Below are positions 17,190-26,184 of a DNA stretch of 64,000 bases, in pieces; the first letter of the stretch is position 1, and each line of letters opens with the position of its first letter. Source of the DNA: Theionarchaea archaeon (GTDB lineage Archaea > Methanobacteriota_B > Thermococci > Methanofastidiosales > SZ-28-30); the NCBI GenBank assembly GCA_018992685.1, contig JACVGT010000019.1, positions 1-64,000 of the forward strand. Reading direction: 5' to 3'. Position numbers and translations under genes: made by a program. A model generated the notes under the pieces. The model did not search any database. It worked only from the letters and a program-made list of their open reading frames with translations, and was not told the DNA's origin.

Positions 17190-17670
17190 TCTTGTCCATC
17201 TCTCTCTTTATGAAGCTCTGCTCTCTCTTTGGATATCTACCAAGATCAAGAGTGGTCAGCAACATGCTCTGACTGAGGGCGACCTGATCCCTCAGTGAGT
17301 GGAGGAATTTCACCGCCTCTTCAAAATCATTCTCGCTAATGAAATAGTCAAGGCAGTCCAGAAGCACCACCCTGTTTCCAGGTTTGATGAATTCATTTAT
17401 GAAATGAAGTAATTTCTCCAAATCACGTGACGATATGCCATTTTCATCCAGAATGAGGGTATTCTCGAATTCCTTCCCACTGGGAAGAGCCCGACACACA
17501 CACAGTCCCTCATGCCCGGAAAGCAGTCTTTCAAAGGCATCATACGCTGCCTTTTTCTTTCTAAGGAGATATGCGCATCTCATCCGGAATGTGGATCCGT
17601 TTTCTCTATAGAGTACTTTCACACCCAGTGCACACGCAACAACTCCTCCAATGAGAAATGCGTGCAACAT
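17182..17670 (-). CDS. DUF835-family protein with N-terminal membrane segment
   Basis: A 162-residue protein. Residues about 1-20 form a membrane helix, and the rest fits DUF835: a strand-helix protein with NTLILDENGISSRDLEKLLHFI, RVVLLDCLDYFISENDFEEAVKFL, and a C-terminal LSQSMLLTTLD. DUF835 occurs widely in archaea, often joined to sensor domains, and is thought to be a signalling domain related to the KaiC/RecA fold; activity is unknown. The BRE/TATA at 17693-17708 implies a leaderless mRNA. Confidence 0.75.
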   Translation of the reverse strand: MLHAFLIGGVVACALGVKVLYRENGSTFRMRCAYLLRKKKAAYDAFERLLSGHEGLCVCRALPSGKEFENTLILDENGISSRDLEKLLHFINEFIKPGNRVVLLDCLDYFISENDFEEAVKFLHSLRDQVALSQSMLLTTLDLGRYPKREQSFIKREMDKII

Positions 17671-17692
17671 TGTCCTCTATCTGGTAGAGAGC

Positions 17693-17708
17693 ATTTATAA
17701 ACCTTTCG
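17693..17708 (-). promoter_or_regulatory. BRE/TATA promoter of DUF835 gene
   Basis: Minus strand CGAAAGGT followed by TTATAAAT; about 25 bases to the ATG at 17670. Confidence 0.65.
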
Positions 17709-18004
17709 TCCCTGTAACCGGTTAAAGGTGATACAAGACCTCCAAAATCCGGCCGAAATCTGGAAGCCTTCCAGAAAGAGCTACAAGAGGACAAGAGAGA
17801 GGAGTACACAGTGGAACAGCGGGTTCCTGCGTGTTATCACGGTCCCTTTTTGTGAGGAGATTAGAATTCTGCACCCCGTATTCTCTTCAGCCAGCGCTCT
17901 ATGTGCAGACTCGTGTTGATTCAAGGCAACTTATTCGGTTATACCTATGGAGTATGGGACAAATGTTTATAAACGGGAAAACATCTGCCAGGGAGGTGAA
18001 CAAT
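17709..18004. other. Intergenic region between DUF835 and SufT/MIP18-like genes
   Basis: No convincing gene. GTTTATAAAC (17965-17974) is an exact palindrome and the likely TATA box for the gene at 18005, with GGGAGGTGA as ribosome site at 17990-17998. Confidence 0.45.
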
Positions 18005-18304
18005 ATGGTTACACAAGAAGACGTCATGGATGCTCTCAAGCAGTGTTATGATCCTGAAATCCCCGTCAACGTTGTCGACCTGGGATTGATCTATGATGTT
18101 GATATTCAGGACAAGATCGTGAACGTGAACATGACATTGACAGCTCGCGGATGCCCGATGCATTCTTTGATTGCCCGGGATGTTAAGCAGAAGCTGCAGT
18201 CTCTCCCTGGAGTGGAGACAGCCAATGTCACGGTCGTGTGGGATCCTCCATGGACCCCGGACAGAATGTCAGAAGAAGCAAAGAAGAAACTGGGATTCAC
18301 CTAG
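18005..18304 (+). CDS. MIP18/DUF59-family iron-sulfur cluster assembly protein (SufT-like)
   Basis: A 99-residue protein of the MIP18 family, which helps mature iron-sulfur proteins. Motifs: VMDALKQCYDPEIPVNVVDLGLIYDV at the N-terminus, LTARGCPMHSLIARDVK with the reactive cysteine, and VVWDPPWTPDRMSEEAKKKLG at the end. The ATG at 18005 follows GGGAGGTGA by six bases; the 58 codons upstream are not supported. It ends in an eight-base overlap with the convergent ArsR-type gene. Confidence 0.9.
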   Translation: MVTQEDVMDALKQCYDPEIPVNVVDLGLIYDVDIQDKIVNVNMTLTARGCPMHSLIARDVKQKLQSLPGVETANVTVVWDPPWTPDRMSEEAKKKLGFT

Positions 18305-18794
18305 CTTCACCCACACTGACCGACTGCAGCAGAAGAGACATTTCTTTTTCTATTTCTATCAATTCCCTCAGGTACCCCTCTTTGACCGTGATATACTCTT
18401 TTTCAGTGATTTGATTGTCTTTGTGCAGCCTGTTGATCTCTTCTATGGATTCATATAGGGTATTCAGTCTGGTTTCCAGAATCTTGAGCTGTTCTCTCCT
18501 GTCCTGAGGGGTTTTTTTCTCTCTGAGGAATTTTTCAACCAACGTCCGTGCTTTTTCATAGAATTCTCTGGCCTCGCCACTGAGTTCGTACTTGACCTTT
18601 GCCCTTCCTGTCTCAATGAAACTGATCTTTTCCACCAGCCCACAATCCACCAGCTGCTTGAGGTGTCGTTCCAATCCTCCTCTGGTCATTTCCAGTTCGT
18701 TTTCAAGTTCATCCGGCCTCCGCTCTTTCTCATACAACAGTTCCACAATCTGCAGCCTGTAGGGGTTTGATAGGGCCTTGAAAATCTCCAGCAT
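18297..18794 (-). CDS. ArsR-type winged-helix regulator with coiled-coil tail
   Basis: A 165-residue DNA-binding protein. Residues 1-80 form an ArsR-like winged helix (ALSNPYRLQIVELLYEKE, TRGGLERHLKQLVDCGLVEK). Residues about 80-160 are helical and strongly charged, probably a dimerising coiled coil (REQLKILETRLNTLYESIEEI). No metal-binding cysteine pattern is present, so it does not look like a metal sensor. CCATATATAG at about 18815-18824 is its TATA box. It is divergent from the DUF4097-like gene and may control it. Confidence 0.8.
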   Translation of the reverse strand: MLEIFKALSNPYRLQIVELLYEKERRPDELENELEMTRGGLERHLKQLVDCGLVEKISFIETGRAKVKYELSGEAREFYEKARTLVEKFLREKKTPQDRREQLKILETRLNTLYESIEEINRLHKDNQITEKEYITVKEGYLRELIEIEKEMSLLLQSVSVGEAR

Positions 18795-18959
18795 GTTCAG
18801 TCTTCCTCATTCACCTATATATGGTTTTGTATCTTCGTTGCTGGCAGAGAATATGAACCACGTTACAGATAAGAGCTGGTATGCAGAATCGCGAAACCGC
18901 AAAAAAGCTAAAATGCGAATCTTTGCTCATTTTCAAAGGAATATTTTCGTTTTTCTTTC

Positions 18960-18975
18960 AAATAAGTTTATATAT
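18960..18975 (+). promoter_or_regulatory. TATA box of DUF4097-like gene
   Basis: AAATAAGTTTATATAT, 45-60 bases before the ATG at 19019; a ribosome site AGAGGTGAT lies at 19006-19014. Confidence 0.55.
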
Positions 18976-19018
18976 GTCTTTTTTCTAACAGGAATCAGAG
19001 AACCGAGAGGTGATCCTG

Positions 19019-20221
19019 ATGAGAATCAAGAGAAAACTGGATATGGACCGCTATGAAACGATGCTTCGAGATTTGGAGCAGATGAAAGATCGGCAAGAAA
19101 TTTCTCAAGAAACGTACGAGGAGATGAAACAGAAGTATGAGGAACGATTGAAGGAATTGGAGGAACAGTACTTCGAGGACGGGAAGGAGTTTGAGCTGGA
19201 ACTGGAGGAGTTTTCTGACTTGGGTGAAAGGATTACTGCCCAGGTGGAATCAGCTGTATCCAAGGCAATGGACAAGGTCCAGCGCATTACCATGCAGTTT
19301 CCTGACTCCTTTGACTCAGGGACCTACCACTCTGCAGAAGAAGTGTTTGAAGGCAAATTCGAATCAGATGCGGTGGATATAGACTTCTCCACTGAAAATG
19401 GCCACATCGACCTGAGAAAATGGGATAATGACACCTACAAGGTCGTTGTCACGAAGAAAGTGCGTGCCTATTCAGAGGAGCGAGCGGAAGAGAAATTGAA
19501 AGAAGTGGAGCTGGGGTTTGAACACCTCAAGAACGGGAAAGATGTCTTGAGACTGCACCCGTGTAAGACCAATACCGTGGTGTCAATCTCTGCCTACCTG
19601 CCTGCTGGTGCCAAGGGAGGAATGCTCTCCAGGGCACACCCTGTGACATACAACCTGACGCTGAGCAGTGAGAATGGACATTCTACCGTGACAGGACTGA
19701 CTGTGGGGACTGCCACCATACAGACTGAGAATGGACGAATTGGATTCGAGGATGTCAACGCCACCCGCCTTGAAGCAGAAACAGAAAATGGAAGGATCCA
19801 GGTGGAAGACAGTGAGGTCGAGACAGGGACGCTGTCAACTGAGAACGGGAGAATCGAATTGCTCAATGCCAAGGGAACTGCGATTAAAGTCTCAACAGAA
19901 AATGGATCTGTCAGAGGAAAGATGACGTTTGAGAAGGCAACACTGAAAACAGAAAATGGATCTATCCACATCTCGCCCAGAGGTAAGGGAACATATAGAG
20001 CCAGCAGCGAAATGGGAAGCGTCAGCATTGACGTAGACAGGAAGACTCCCTACGAGATTCTGGCCGAAACCCAGATGGGTAGTATTGCAGCTGCCCCCGA
20101 CCTGAACCTCTCGTCTGAGGGAAGGCACCACGCTGTTGTCAAGAGTCCCGATGTTGAAGGGGCGACAGAAAAATTCTCAGCAGAAATCAGCACCAAAATG
20201 GGAAGTGTCAGAATTCAATAG
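19019..20221 (+). CDS. Coiled-coil protein with DUF4097-like TENG-repeat beta-helix
   Basis: A 400-residue protein. The first 80 residues are a charged helix with a SHOCT-like pattern (MKDRQEISQETYEEMKQKYE). The rest is a beta-helix of the DUF4097/DUF4098 kind with ten copies of a [S/T/E]-E-N-G-x-[I/V] turn, the last three with M replacing N (SSEMGSVSI, ETQMGSIAA, STKMGSVRI). There is no signal peptide, so it should be cytoplasmic. I use ATG 19019 because AGAGGTGAT precedes it; the GTG at 19010 lies in that site. The function of DUF4097 proteins is unknown; the ArsR gene is divergent. Confidence 0.8.
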   Translation: MRIKRKLDMDRYETMLRDLEQMKDRQEISQETYEEMKQKYEERLKELEEQYFEDGKEFELELEEFSDLGERITAQVESAVSKAMDKVQRITMQFPDSFDSGTYHSAEEVFEGKFESDAVDIDFSTENGHIDLRKWDNDTYKVVVTKKVRAYSEERAEEKLKEVELGFEHLKNGKDVLRLHPCKTNTVVSISAYLPAGAKGGMLSRAHPVTYNLTLSSENGHSTVTGLTVGTATIQTENGRIGFEDVNATRLEAETENGRIQVEDSEVETGTLSTENGRIELLNAKGTAIKVSTENGSVRGKMTFEKATLKTENGSIHISPRGKGTYRASSEMGSVSIDVDRKTPYEILAETQMGSIAAAPDLNLSSEGRHHAVVKSPDVEGATEKFSAEISTKMGSVRIQ

Positions 20222-20383
20222 GCTCTCATTTTTCTCTTCGTTTCCCTGTGGACCTTCTTTCTGATTCCTCTCACAGTCCCTGGTGATGGTGGCAAGCTAG
20301 GGGCTCTCATGGCTCACTGCCTGCTTCTCTCACAAATGAAATGTAGCAATAATCAGCTATTTCTCATCTATACAAAAGAGCAA

Positions 20384-20396
20384 AACTTTATATAGA
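20384..20396 (+). promoter_or_regulatory. TATA box of dnaG
   Basis: AACTTTATATAGA, 60 bases before the first possible ATG (20456). It leaves a leader of roughly 40 bases without a clear ribosome site. Confidence 0.5.
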
Positions 20397-20455
20397 TAAA
20401 CCACCTTTTTTCTACTAGTGTTGAAAAGCCAGACTTTCACATTCATCATTCATCC

Positions 20456-21757
20456 ATGCAAGAGACTAGTTCTGGCTTATTTGGTGATCCTATGAAGAGA
20501 CAAAAAGCTGTAATTGGAGAGATTATTCGGAAGAAGGCAGGGGGTGCACGAATCAGAACAGATATTGGAACCACAAAGTACCTGATTTTTGCACAGATTG
20601 ATGCAAATGGTGTTGTCGAACGTCCAGACGTGGTGGGTGCCATTTTTGGACAGACTGAAGGATTGCTGGGAGATGATCTGGATTTGCGTGAATTGCAGAG
20701 AACAGGAAGGATTGGAAGAATCAGCGTTTCAGTGAATTCCAGGAATGGTCGTTCTCGAGGTTCCATAACGATTCCGTCCAGTCTTGATAAGATCGAAACT
20801 GCTGTTCTGGGGGCTTCACTGGAGACTATTGACAGAGTGGGTCCCTGCGAAGCAAAGATCACTGTCACCAAAATTGAGGACGTCCGGACCCTCAAGAGAA
20901 ACTACGTGATTGATAGAGCCAAACAGCTTGTCAAGTCCATGTTTACAGATGTCCTGCCTGAATCCCAGGAGATTACTGAAGAGGTCAAAGAATCCATCCG
21001 TATAAAGGAGATTACCAAATACGGCAAAGATAGTTTGCCTGCAGGACCCAACATTGATGATTCTGATGCCATTATTGTGGTAGAAGGAAGAGCAGACGTT
21101 TTGAATATGTTGAGGTATGGTATTAGAAATGCTGTGGCAGTGGAAGGCACCAGCATTCCCAAAACCATCGTTGACCTGTCAAAGGAGAAGACGGTCACGT
21201 GTTTTGTTGATGGGGATCGAGGTGGAGAATTAATTTTCAAAGAGCTGATGCAGGTGGCCGAGGTGGACTACGTGGCCAGAGCCCCACCCGGTAAGGAAGT
21301 GGAAGACCTGACCAAGAAAGAGACCATCAAAGCACTGCGAAACAAGATCCCTGTGGAACAGGCCATGACAGAACTGTTTGAAAAACAGCTGAAAGAAGAA
21401 TCGCAGAAAGAAGAAGTGAAAGAGGAAGTACCCGTTTGCCAGCAGGAAGGCCTCGAAGGGCTTAAGGAGTTTATCGACAAACTTCCCGGCACTCTGGATG
21501 CCTATCTCCTAGACGGGAAATACGTGCCCAAGATCAAAGTGTCTGTGAGAGATCTGGTCGATGCCATTTCACTGACCGATGATGTCAGGGTGGTGGTGTT
21601 TGATGGAGTGGTTACCCAGAGGCTGGTGGATGTTGCGGCAGAACGGGGGATTGAACGCCTGGTGGGAATAAAGATAGGCAACATCGCCAAGAAGCCTGTT
21701 GATTTAAAGATTCTGTCCTTTGGAGACATGATAGAAGAGCAGGATGAGATGTATTGA
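20456..21757 (+). CDS. dnaG: DnaG-type primase (archaeal)
   Basis: A 433-residue TOPRIM protein, found in archaea with the exosome and able to make oligonucleotides. The conserved N-terminal block [20 protein letters not shown] and the block GRIGRISV are present; the TOPRIM part has [18 protein letters not shown] and [16 protein letters not shown]. The C-terminal 150 residues include a charged linker and [22 protein letters not shown]. About 40 residues precede the usual KYLIFAQI start, with no internal start codon near it, so the extension ([18 protein letters not shown]) may be real; ATG 20492 is an alternative start. Confidence 0.93.
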   Translation: MQETSSGLFGDPMKRQKAVIGEIIRKKAGGARIRTDIGTTKYLIFAQIDANGVVERPDVVGAIFGQTEGLLGDDLDLRELQRTGRIGRISVSVNSRNGRSRGSITIPSSLDKIETAVLGASLETIDRVGPCEAKITVTKIEDVRTLKRNYVIDRAKQLVKSMFTDVLPESQEITEEVKESIRIKEITKYGKDSLPAGPNIDDSDAIIVVEGRADVLNMLRYGIRNAVAVEGTSIPKTIVDLSKEKTVTCFVDGDRGGELIFKELMQVAEVDYVARAPPGKEVEDLTKKETIKALRNKIPVEQAMTELFEKQLKEESQKEEVKEEVPVCQQEGLEGLKEFIDKLPGTLDAYLLDGKYVPKIKVSVRDLVDAISLTDDVRVVVFDGVVTQRLVDVAAERGIERLVGIKIGNIAKKPVDLKILSFGDMIEEQDEMY

Positions 21758-21833
21758 TTTTCCCCTGCTCAAACCTTTTTTTCTGGGACTCCTGAGTTAT
21801 GTACAAGATGGGTCTGTGGCTGGAGGAGAATGA

Positions 21834-21845
21834 GTAGAGTTAAAA
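21834..21845 (+). promoter_or_regulatory. TATA box of 21868 lipoprotein gene (leaderless)
   Basis: GAGTTAAAAAGA about 26 bases before the ATG at 21868. Confidence 0.5.
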
Positions 21846-21867
21846 AGACTCATGTCCTCCGGGCAGT

Positions 21868-22650
21868 ATGAGAACCAGTGTAATACTTGTGCTCTTGGTG
21901 TGCTCTTGTATTGGAAGTCCTGAGAATTCCTCCACACACGGCTGTGAAAAACCAATACTGGATGTTACTCTTGAGGAGATTACCCTTTCTGGAGGACCCG
22001 GCTTGCTGGTTAATGGGGTCACGTACTCTTTTGCAGGAGAATGTGGCCAGGACACAGCCCTTGAACTTCTGGAGTTTCCGATTCCCGACTTCCCGTGGAC
22101 AGTGTACAGTGAAACGGAATCTCGAAACCCTCCGTGCCTGTACATAGAAAAAGACGAGAAGCTGGAAAAGTATACCAAAAACAACGGGGGGGAGGTACTC
22201 TTTCTTGAAATCAGAAAAAAGAGAGAGGCAACCCAGATTAGCGGCGGGAAAAGAGGAGGGCACGAAGGAAGTCCTGTGACATATGTGTTTGATCCTGAAG
22301 ACAGGACACTGAAAGGACGCATGGATTTCCCCCTGGACGAAACGCTTGTCATGGTGTGTGGGTTCCACCAGGAGAAAACTGGAGATCAGGAGACAGGACA
22401 GGTATGGTACCTGTACGGGACAACAGATTTCCCCCAGAACGTTTCTGATGTGGAGATCCTTGGAGTGGAAAGAGATGGTACCGTACACCTCTTCGTTTTC
22501 TGTGAGTATCTGACCATTCCTCCAGGGGAAACCCGGCAGGTGAACAGGTCGTTCCAGGAACGTATCGTTGATTCTTCCTACGTTGTTGTAATTACAGTTA
22601 CGGTAGAGAACTACGGGTTCCTGAATATGGCGAATATCATTGCAGAATAG
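21868..22650 (+). CDS. Predicted exported lipoprotein, unknown function
   Basis: A 260-residue protein with a short signal peptide and lipobox-like LVCSCIGS (C12 or C14). The mature part has a pair of Cys (HGCEKPIL, AGECGQD, PPCLY) and a C-terminal beta-rich portion (GTVHLFVFCEYLTIPPGETRQV). No family was recognised. A minus-strand open frame of 286 codons overlaps it, but the plus strand has the TATA box, start spacing and signal peptide. It precedes the MoxR operon by 160 bases with its own promoter and may work at the same membrane. Confidence 0.55.
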   Translation: MRTSVILVLLVCSCIGSPENSSTHGCEKPILDVTLEEITLSGGPGLLVNGVTYSFAGECGQDTALELLEFPIPDFPWTVYSETESRNPPCLYIEKDEKLEKYTKNNGGEVLFLEIRKKREATQISGGKRGGHEGSPVTYVFDPEDRTLKGRMDFPLDETLVMVCGFHQEKTGDQETGQVWYLYGTTDFPQNVSDVEILGVERDGTVHLFVFCEYLTIPPGETRQVNRSFQERIVDSSYVVVITVTVENYGFLNMANIIAE

Positions 22651-22778
22651 CCAGTGATGGATTTGAGGTGGAAATTTAGCCTGAAAATTCCTGCCTGATG
22701 AAGAGGACACTCCTTGCTGCCCTGTACGTGCCCTTTTAAAGATATTGCATCTTTTTTTTCGTGCATTGTTCTAATCGC

Positions 22779-22791
22779 AAGGTTTAAAAGT
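22779..22791 (+). promoter_or_regulatory. TATA box of DUF4129-MoxR-DUF58 operon
   Basis: AAGGTTTAAAAGT about 25 bases before the ATG at 22812; probably leaderless. Confidence 0.55.
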
Positions 22792-22811
22792 TCACGTTTC
22801 GACATTTCCTT

Positions 22812-23621
22812 ATGAAAGTGGCAGCCGTGCTGTTGTGTATCGTGGTAGCGTTCTGCATTGGATCACTGGCGTCCATACTCGAATCTGAGCGACATGGCAC
22901 CACACCACCTGCTGCAGAAGAAGGATCATCATACCGAATTCAGCTCACCAATGTATTGCTGCCGCTCATTCTCACCACGTGGGTTGTGGTCATCCTCGTC
23001 TCTCTCAGCAGAAGATCTGGACTGAAAAAGCAGCGACTTGTGGATGACAGCGTGTCGTGGCTGTCGACAATCGGGCTTGCCCTGGGATTGGGTCTCCTGT
23101 TGTTCTTCATGTACTATACCTTCCGGGATCCCAGGAGGCTTGAGTCTATCATTCCACTGAGAAGTCCCCTGAATATCAATGCACTCTTTGACAAGCCAAT
23201 GCTCATCAGGCCGCCCACCACCATGGAGAGGGGCATCTACTACGTGGGCATTCTGATTTTACTGTTGTTGATTGCCCTCTTCTTCGTGAGTTTCATTGCC
23301 TTCTCCAGGAAGAAAAAGTATGCGAGAACATCTATCCTTGAAAAGATTGAGAGTGAAAGAAGGAAATCGTTTTCCTTTGAGGGGTCTCATAGAGACATTG
23401 TAATCAATGCATATGGTGCTTCCTGTGATCATCTGGAGACCAAGGGATTCTTATTCGATAGGGCAAAGACTCCCTCTGAGGTCAAAGACAATGTGAGAAA
23501 TTCTGATCTTGAGCAGCTGACCGACCTATTCGAGAAGGCCCGCTACTCACACCATATGGTTTCCAAACAGGATTCTGACAAGGCCCTGACCCACTATGAG
23601 AGGTTGAAACATGAAGATTGA
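22812..23621 (+). CDS. DUF4129-domain membrane protein of MoxR operon
   Basis: A 269-residue membrane protein: signal or first helix at 1-20, helices at about 46-63, 82-100 and 142-165, then a cytoplasmic C-terminal domain. The end of that domain fits DUF4129 (AYGASCDHLETKGFLFDRAKTPSEVKDNV...LTDLFEKARYSHHMVSKQD). DUF4129 proteins sit with MoxR and DUF58 genes and are thought to take part in envelope protein assembly. The next gene overlaps it by eleven bases. Confidence 0.8.
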   Translation: MKVAAVLLCIVVAFCIGSLASILESERHGTTPPAAEEGSSYRIQLTNVLLPLILTTWVVVILVSLSRRSGLKKQRLVDDSVSWLSTIGLALGLGLLLFFMYYTFRDPRRLESIIPLRSPLNINALFDKPMLIRPPTTMERGIYYVGILILLLLIALFFVSFIAFSRKKKYARTSILEKIESERRKSFSFEGSHRDIVINAYGASCDHLETKGFLFDRAKTPSEVKDNVRNSDLEQLTDLFEKARYSHHMVSKQDSDKALTHYERLKHED

Positions 23622-24003
23622 AACAATATTTGACGTGCTGGGGAAAGCCCTCCTGTGGACTGTTATCCTATTTGTAATTCTCCTGGTTTTGTACTTCTTC
23701 ATGAAGGTCTTTTCAGCAGGAATTGTCGTGTCTCTGGCACTCCTGGCCGTGACTGTGTTCCTTGTGTGGTTTTACTGGAAGGACGTCTCTCCTGCAGCAT
23801 CTCTCAGGCCAGGAAGGACCCCTGCTCAGGAGGGAAAGATTAAGGCTCTGACCAGAGTGATTGAGAGAGCGTCCAAGGGGTACGATGTGTCTCGTGAGCA
23901 GGTGGATCTGTTGGTTCAGTATGTTACAGGCGAAGAGACACATATTGAAGGAAAAGGAGAACAGTACGTTAGAACCTTGGAAGAGGTGGTAGCACGACCG
24001 TGA
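23611..24003 (+). CDS. Small membrane protein of MoxR operon
   Basis: A 130-residue protein with two membrane helices (about 10-32 and 37-56) and a soluble helical tail (KIKALTRVIERASKGYDVSREQVDLLVQYVTGE). It starts inside the DUF4129 gene and overlaps the MoxR start by four bases, so it belongs to the operon. I do not recognise the family. Similar two-helix proteins occur between DUF4129 and MoxR in other archaea. Confidence 0.65.
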   Translation: MKIETIFDVLGKALLWTVILFVILLVLYFFMKVFSAGIVVSLALLAVTVFLVWFYWKDVSPAASLRPGRTPAQEGKIKALTRVIERASKGYDVSREQVDLLVQYVTGEETHIEGKGEQYVRTLEEVVARP

Positions 24004-24935
24004 AAGAAGACTGTACCAAAATTATGGATGAAATCAGTACTGTAATTGTGGGAAAGCGAGACGTCATGGAACTCATCCTGTGTGCCATACTGAGTCACGG
24101 GCACATTCTCTTTGAAGACTATCCAGGACTTGCCAAGACACTCATGGCATACTGCTTTTCACAGACGCTGGGATGCACGTTCAAGAGAGTCCAGTTCACC
24201 CCTGACCTTCTTCCCGCAGACATTACGGGGACGTACATATATAACCAGAAGGACATGACCTTTGACCTCAGGAAAGGCCCCATTTTCACCAACGTTCTGC
24301 TGGCTGACGAGATCAACAGGGCCCCACCCAAGACCCAGTCAGCCCTCCTGGAAGCCATGCAGGAACGGCAGGTTACCCTCGAGGGTGATACGCATAAGAT
24401 GGCAGAACCCTTTATCGTCATGGCCACGCAAAATCCCATTGAATACGAAGGGACGTATCCCCTCCCCGAGGCTCAGCTTGATCGGTTTCTCATAAAAATG
24501 TCTGTGGGGTATCCTTCCAGAGAACAGGAAATCGCAATCATTGAGCGAAGGAAAGAACGGAAAGAGGACGATGTTCATGTAGAGAGGGTTGTTGACTCTC
24601 GAAAGATCATGAAAATGCAGAAAGCATGTGAGGAGGTGTTCATACATCACGATATACAGCAGTACATTGTTGACATGGTTCAGGCGACCAGAGACCATCC
24701 CAGTGTGGAAGTTGGTGCATCTCCACGGGGATCTCTGGCCCTGTTCAAGCTGGCCCGTGCCCGGGCAGCACTCCGTGGAAGAGACTTCGTCCTGCCTGAT
24801 GATGTGAAAGATGTTGCCATGCCGGCACTGCGACACAGAATTATTCTGAAACCAGAAATCTGGTACACCAGAGTAAGTGAAGACACAGTTCTGGCCCAGA
24901 TACTAGATAAGATACCGGTGCCAAAGGTGGAGTGA
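24000..24935 (+). CDS. MoxR-family AAA+ ATPase
   Basis: A 311-residue ATPase that acts as a chaperone for metal or VWA partners. Walker A is FEDYPGLAKTLMA (about 38-50), Walker B LLADEINRAPPKTQSALLEAM (about 101-121), sensor 1 VMATQNPIEYEGTYPLPEAQ and sensor 2 SPRGSLALFKLARA. It begins with GTG at 24000, overlapping the previous gene by four bases. The next gene is its usual partner, a DUF58 VWA protein. Confidence 0.95.
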   Translation: MKEDCTKIMDEISTVIVGKRDVMELILCAILSHGHILFEDYPGLAKTLMAYCFSQTLGCTFKRVQFTPDLLPADITGTYIYNQKDMTFDLRKGPIFTNVLLADEINRAPPKTQSALLEAMQERQVTLEGDTHKMAEPFIVMATQNPIEYEGTYPLPEAQLDRFLIKMSVGYPSREQEIAIIERRKERKEDDVHVERVVDSRKIMKMQKACEEVFIHHDIQQYIVDMVQATRDHPSVEVGASPRGSLALFKLARARAALRGRDFVLPDDVKDVAMPALRHRIILKPEIWYTRVSEDTVLAQILDKIPVPKVE

Positions 24936-24942
24936 TTCCGGC

Positions 24943-26184
24943 ATGTACTCCTCCAAGTTTTTTTCTGTCCTGGGAATTGCTTTGGGATTCTTTGTACTGG
25001 GAATCCTGCTCAAACTGCCCCCCATCCTCTTTATTTCTCTACCTTTGATGATGTATCTCATACTCTCATCACGGGGGTGCCCCAGAACGGAATTCAGTGT
25101 GGAGAGGGGCGAGCTTCCTGCCAGGATGCTTGCTGGCGACTCTACGAAGATTACGCTCCGGGTGAGACTGTCAGGGGGAAATCCTCACTGTGTAGATATA
25201 AGGGAGACTGTCAGTACGGGCCAGGACGCATACTTCATGGTACGGGGAGAACCATGTCTTTCTCTTCACTATGAGAGAGGTGTAAAGAGAGGATTTCTTG
25301 AAGTCGGTCCCACCGCCATCTGTGCGCACAACTTCTCTCGCACGGTTTTTTTCACCGCCGAGTGTACTGACACAGCCAGTGTAACTGTTCTTCCCAGAGT
25401 TTGTCCAGTGAGGATAGGGCTTTCTCCTCGATTCACCACCTCGTTTCACGGGCCCATTCCATCCCGCCGGGCGGGAATTGGCGAAGAGTTTTACGCTCTG
25501 AGAGCATATCTCCCTGGAGATGAGTTCAGAATGGTAAACTGGAAAGCTACAGCCAGGGAAGGAGTTCTCATAACGAATGAATTTGAAGCAGAAAGAGTTT
25601 CTGAGGCCGTAATCGTAATAGACGCCAGCAAACGAACAGAAATCGGGATGAAAAAGAGCCTGCTGGATTATGAACTGGACGCTGCCGCTTCCATAGCACG
25701 GTTTCTCCTGGCCCAGGGACACAGGGTTGGGGCCTTCATATACAGTGATTACTTCCACTGGATGTCTCCTGGAACCACGCACCGGCACTTTGTCAAGATG
25801 CTGGATGTCTTTGCTGCCATTTCCCCCGCCGGATTTCACAGAACACAGTATGCAGCAGCCTATGTGTCAGCCTATGCACGCAGCGGCTCTCAAATTATCA
25901 TCATATCCTCAATGGAAGACCCCAGAGCGCTGGATGCTGTCCTGGATCTCCGCAGAGCAGGACTTCAGGTCATCGTGCTTTCTCCATCTCCCGAGAGTAT
26001 TGAGTGGCAGGAAATTGACCACACTCGCTACTCTGAGGCGGCTCTGGCCCTTTTGCAGAAGGAACGGAGGTTGACGTTTTCGCAGCTGAATGCTGTGTGC
26101 ACGGCAGTGGACTGGGATGTTTCCTATCCTCTGGAAGATATCTTGAAGAAGGTGGAACCATGGATTCGAACCAGAAAGCGGTAA
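24943..26184 (+). CDS. DUF58 (VWA-like) membrane protein
   Basis: A 413-residue protein. Two N-terminal helices (about 6-22 and 26-43) anchor it. The middle is a beta domain, and the DUF58 signature PGDEFRMVNWKATAREG lies near residue 190. A von Willebrand A-like domain follows, with IVIDASKRTEIG (MIDAS-type DxS) and IIIISSMEDP. DUF58 proteins are the usual clients of MoxR ATPases. It starts seven bases after the moxR stop. Confidence 0.92.
   Translation: MYSSKFFSVLGIALGFFVLGILLKLPPILFISLPLMMYLILSSRGCPRTEFSVERGELPARMLAGDSTKITLRVRLSGGNPHCVDIRETVSTGQDAYFMVRGEPCLSLHYERGVKRGFLEVGPTAICAHNFSRTVFFTAECTDTASVTVLPRVCPVRIGLSPRFTTSFHGPIPSRRAGIGEEFYALRAYLPGDEFRMVNWKATAREGVLITNEFEAERVSEAVIVIDASKRTEIGMKKSLLDYELDAAASIARFLLAQGHRVGAFIYSDYFHWMSPGTTHRHFVKMLDVFAAISPAGFHRTQYAAAYVSAYARSGSQIIIISSMEDPRALDAVLDLRRAGLQVIVLSPSPESIEWQEIDHTRYSEAALALLQKERRLTFSQLNAVCTAVDWDVSYPLEDILKKVEPWIRTRKR

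Noticed and set aside
21850..22710. 286-codon minus-strand open frame, longer than the plus-strand gene
   Set aside because: The plus strand has a TATA box 26 bases before its ATG and a signal peptide with lipobox; the minus frame has no ribosome site and an unlikely composition.
26157..26180. Minus-strand TGGTTCGAATCCA resembling a tRNA T-arm
   Set aside because: The flanking bases do not form a T-stem or the other tRNA arms, and the bases are codons of the overlapping DUF58 end and next gene start (ATGGATTCGAACCAG).
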